Part shown: one piece after another, positions 61,835-64,000 of the stretch | Layout of the letters: every line of letters begins with the position of its first letter | Numbering within the stretch: the first letter of the stretch is position 1 | DNA from: Coleofasciculus sp. FACHB-1120 | Lineage (GTDB): Bacteria; Cyanobacteriota; Cyanobacteriia; Cyanobacteriales; FACHB-T130 | Length of the DNA stretch: 64,000 nucleotides | Assembly: GCF_014698845.1 (NCBI RefSeq) | Contig: NZ_JACJTV010000026.1 | Coordinates: 19,054 to 83,053 of the forward strand | Direction: 5' to 3' | Notes under the pieces: generated by a model | Told to the model about the DNA's origin: nothing | The model's database searches: none | Seen by the model: the letters and a program-made list of their open reading frames with translations, nothing else | Position numbers and translations under genes: made by a program

Positions 61835-63682
61835 TTACTTTGTACCTTGTACCTTTTTTTGCCACTGGTCAATTGTTTTCTGGGCAGTCATATAGGTGGG
61901 TGTGTCTTTCGGGACTAAAGCCGCCGTCTGAATGGCATCTTTCAGTCTTCCATCAGAGGCGCGAGTCTGCGCTGTCTGATAAATCGTATTGCTCCACTGG
62001 GCAATTAACTGTTGTGCCTCGGTATATCCAGGTTGATCGGGGGGGACTTTGCGAACAGCGGCGATCGCGCGAGTGTAAGAAGAAGCTTGCCCGGGTTGAA
62101 TTAATCCTTGAGCAGATTGGAGAAGGATTTTGTTGGTTCGCTGCTGCTGTGCTTTTTCACGCCAGCTGGCGATCGCTCCTTGAGCTTCTTTATAAATAGA
62201 CTGATTTTCCACTGGAACCAGTCGTGCCGCTGCGATCGCCTTATCAAACTGCCCTTGTTTTGCCCGTCCGTTGGCTAAATCCAGAATCACACCGCTCCAG
62301 CGTGCAATGTCTTGCTGTGCCTGTTCGTAGAGGGGTTCACCAGGTTTTATGTTCTGGGCTTGTGCGATCGCCTGACTAAACTGAGAAGCTTGATTTGGGA
62401 CGATCAAAGTTCTTGCTTTATCCAACACCGCTTGATTCGCTCCTGCTTGGACCTCTGTGCCCCCCAGCCCATTCTGGGATTCAGAAGCTGAAGAAGCTGA
62501 CTGTAAGGATACAGCCGTCGGTGTGGTGCTGCCAGGAGTGGCATCTGTTGAGGTGTTTATTGCCTGTTGACCGATAAATGCGGCTCGGTTCCGGAGAAAT
62601 ACCCCCCCTATCAATGCCACTACCAGTGCGATACCACCGCACCACAAAAGCATATTCAGCCACCAGGGTGTGTCATCGACTACCTTTGTCGATTTCCCAC
62701 TTGTCTGGGGGACGATAGCACCTTGACCGATCCCTGAACGGATGCCGGAGCTATAGTTTGTCTGGGATGCTTTAGAAGTCTGCTTCTGGGTCAAGGCGGC
62801 TCCACCAGATGCGCTATTATGCGCCACTATATCCGGAGTAACCTCTTGACGATCCATGCTTCCGACGTTGTGCGTACCTGAGCTGGAAGCGATTGGAGGC
62901 GTATCTGAAGCTAATGTCACATTCCAGTTCATCACTCCGTTCGGGAGGAGGGTTGGGAGCTTGGAGTTACTTGCCGAAGGGGGTATTGCACTCACAGGTA
63001 TCTGAACGGGTCGCCAGTGGTGTTCGCTCAACTCCGGCAAGTGCGATCGCAGATAACGCTCCAGACTCTCCAAAGTCTTGCCTTGGTTATATCGCAGTCC
63101 TTCTAGCAGTACTGCTGTAAATAATCCATGACCCACTGAAGACGCTTCGTAAGAAAACTGGTCAACTTGGCAGGACAGTAGTGTGGCAATACCCATTGTT
63201 TGGGCTAATTCCAAAGTTTGCGCCCCTACCTTTGCACCTGCTTGACCGCCCTGACTGCGGTTTATATCTAGCAGCACCAAAATATTTTTAGCCGCCGACT
63301 CTTTGAGAGTGGTAAAGAGCGATCTTACTGATATACCAGTTTCCGCTATTTCATCTGGGTTTCCTTGACTGGGCATCAGGTAATCCTCCCCGTCGAGAGT
63401 CACTCCATACCCACTGAAAAAGAACCAGAGCGAATCATCAACGTTTACTGGCGCATGGCACCACTCATCAAACCAATCTAGCAGGTTTTCCTTTGTAGGG
63501 TAGGTTGACTGATCACTAATCGGCGGTGAGGTGTCCGTTAACAGCAGACACTCGTCTGCTGACCATCCAGCTTCGTCAACCAGAAATTGCCACAGCGTCT
63601 GTGCATCCGCTTGGGCATAGCTAAGAGGCTGGAAAAACTGATATTGATTGATGCCAATTGCGATCGCCCAGTGATTTGCCAT
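61835..63682 (-). CDS. YN-type pseudo-orthocaspase, membrane-anchored
   Basis: The 615-residue protein has a caspase p20-like domain (about 1-220): WAIAIGINQY, FFFSGYGV and ILVLLDINRSQGG. The two catalytic positions are changed: His to Tyr92 in SGYG and Cys to Asn141 in LDINRS. This is the YN substitution known from cyanobacterial pseudo-orthocaspases, so no proteolysis is expected. A membrane helix (LNMLLWCGGIALVVALIGGVFL) follows a Ser-rich linker. The C-terminal part has three or four ~60-residue helical repeats (AQNIKPGEPLYEQAQQDIARW, VRKVPPDQPGYTEAQQLIAQW). The domain could bind partners or peptides as a decoy. It lies just downstream of an rRNA operon end. Confidence 0.88.
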   Translation of the reverse strand: MANHWAIAIGINQYQFFQPLSYAQADAQTLWQFLVDEAGWSADECLLLTDTSPPISDQSTYPTKENLLDWFDEWCHAPVNVDDSLWFFFSGYGVTLDGEDYLMPSQGNPDEIAETGISVRSLFTTLKESAAKNILVLLDINRSQGGQAGAKVGAQTLELAQTMGIATLLSCQVDQFSYEASSVGHGLFTAVLLEGLRYNQGKTLESLERYLRSHLPELSEHHWRPVQIPVSAIPPSASNSKLPTLLPNGVMNWNVTLASDTPPIASSSGTHNVGSMDRQEVTPDIVAHNSASGGAALTQKQTSKASQTNYSSGIRSGIGQGAIVPQTSGKSTKVVDDTPWWLNMLLWCGGIALVVALIGGVFLRNRAAFIGQQAINTSTDATPGSTTPTAVSLQSASSASESQNGLGGTEVQAGANQAVLDKARTLIVPNQASQFSQAIAQAQNIKPGEPLYEQAQQDIARWSGVILDLANGRAKQGQFDKAIAAARLVPVENQSIYKEAQGAIASWREKAQQQRTNKILLQSAQGLIQPGQASSYTRAIAAVRKVPPDQPGYTEAQQLIAQWSNTIYQTAQTRASDGRLKDAIQTAALVPKDTPTYMTAQKTIDQWQKKVQGTK

Positions 63683-63836
63683 GACCCATGCCCCAGATAT
63701 CTATTAGAGAGGGTATCCCCTAGAGAGGGTATCCCCAAAATAGCATTTACTAATACGCAAACTACACGAAACGGCTTCATTTTGCATTCGCACAGGGGAA
63801 ACAAAATAAAAACAGCGTGCATTAGCTCAATCCTAT

Positions 63837-63877
63837 AATAAAGGGTCGCTCTTAAAGATAAAGAGCGACCCTTTATT
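63837..63877 (-). terminator. Terminator of the rRNA operon
   Basis: A 17-bp perfect stem, AATAAAGGGTCGCTCTT and its complement, with a 7-base loop lies immediately after the 5S rRNA 3' end in the leftward reading direction. Confidence 0.88.
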
Positions 63878-63896
63878 ATTTACTCTATCTGGAAAT

Positions 63897-64000
63897 TAAC
63901 CTGGCACTGAGCTATTTTCCCAGGCAGTCACCCGCCGAGTATCTTCGCCGCAGTTGCGTTTCACCTCCGAGTTCGGGATGGAGTCGGTGTGGTTCCACAA
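63897..64000 (-). rRNA. rrf: 5S ribosomal RNA (partial, 5' end beyond window)
   Basis: The leftward reading gives TGTGGAACCACACCGACTCC..., CATCCCGAACTCGGAGG and ...GAAGATACTCGGCGGGTGACTGCC, ending GCTCAGTGCCAGGTT. This is the cyanobacterial 5S sequence. About the first 15 bases are missing at the window edge. The 23S gene should lie just to the right. Confidence 0.93.

Noticed and set aside
61786..62199. 137-codon rightward frame opposite the pseudo-orthocaspase
   Set aside because: Antisense to a well-supported gene and without homology signs.

Overview
The window looks like chromosomal DNA of a filamentous (multicellular) cyanobacterium. The GCGATCGC (HIP1) octamer is very frequent. The content is typical of the group: a ccmK3-ccmK4 carboxysome shell pair, a fused pyrF-pyrE, DUF4278, DUF4112 and DUF547 proteins, Uma2 proteins, a TPS-type haemagglutinin, CHASE2/AAA proteins, and many CHAT/STAND/WD40 proteins. 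I cannot name the genus from sequence alone.

Layout. 1-4.9 kb: a leftward two-gene unit with a CHAT caspase-fold protein followed by an nSTAND NTPase-WD40 receptor that runs off the window. 5.2-7.1 kb: a haem-binding membrane protein, a DUF4278 protein, a cupin relic and a small exported protein. 7.4-14.7 kb: a large secreted TPS/haemagglutinin protein with an inserted PPC-like domain, then a CHASE2-AAA sensor and an HTH-AAA NTPase. 14.7-16.7 kb: a broken IS1 transposase, a small SRPBCC operon, a 44-bp palindrome and a frameshifted ferritin-like gene. 16.9-28.4 kb: mostly housekeeping genes (HDAC-like, PyrF/PyrE, acetyltransferase, TPR protein, hydrolase, rhodanese, methyltransferase, CcmK3/CcmK4, HtpX, glycosyltransferase). 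28.6-38.5 kb: a DUF547 gene, about 1 kb of AT-rich non-coding DNA, then a 1617-residue CHAT-nSTAND-WD40 protein that converges on a C25/caspase-fold protein plus an alpha/beta hydrolase. 38.9-56 kb: transporters, a pentapeptide protein, DUF4112, cyclophilin, an orphan m4C-type DNA methyltransferase, a 19-residue-repeat protein, TenA, a 1048-residue helical-repeat membrane protein, Uma2, an RNA methyltransferase, ABC-F, prohibitin, a second alpha/beta hydrolase and a 2OG oxygenase. 56.1-61.8 kb: a phosphorothioation-associated methyltransferase with a duplicated flanking domain, next to M15-like, MazG-like, acyl-CoA dehydrogenase-like and nucleotidyltransferase genes. 61.8-64 kb: a YN-type pseudo-orthocaspase and the 3' part of a 5S rRNA gene with its terminator.

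The theme that stands out is caspase-fold and STAND signalling. Four caspase-fold proteins (two CHAT, one C25-like, one pseudo-orthocaspase) and four AAA/STAND NTPases lie within 64 kb. Two arrangements look most like undescribed or poorly described systems. One is the left-end CHAT/nSTAND pair, whose two proteins share a short amyloid-like motif that could couple receptor to effector. The other is the 30-38.5 kb island, where a fused CHAT-STAND-WD40 protein faces a second caspase-fold protein and a lipase-like hydrolase. Functions proposed for these are inference.
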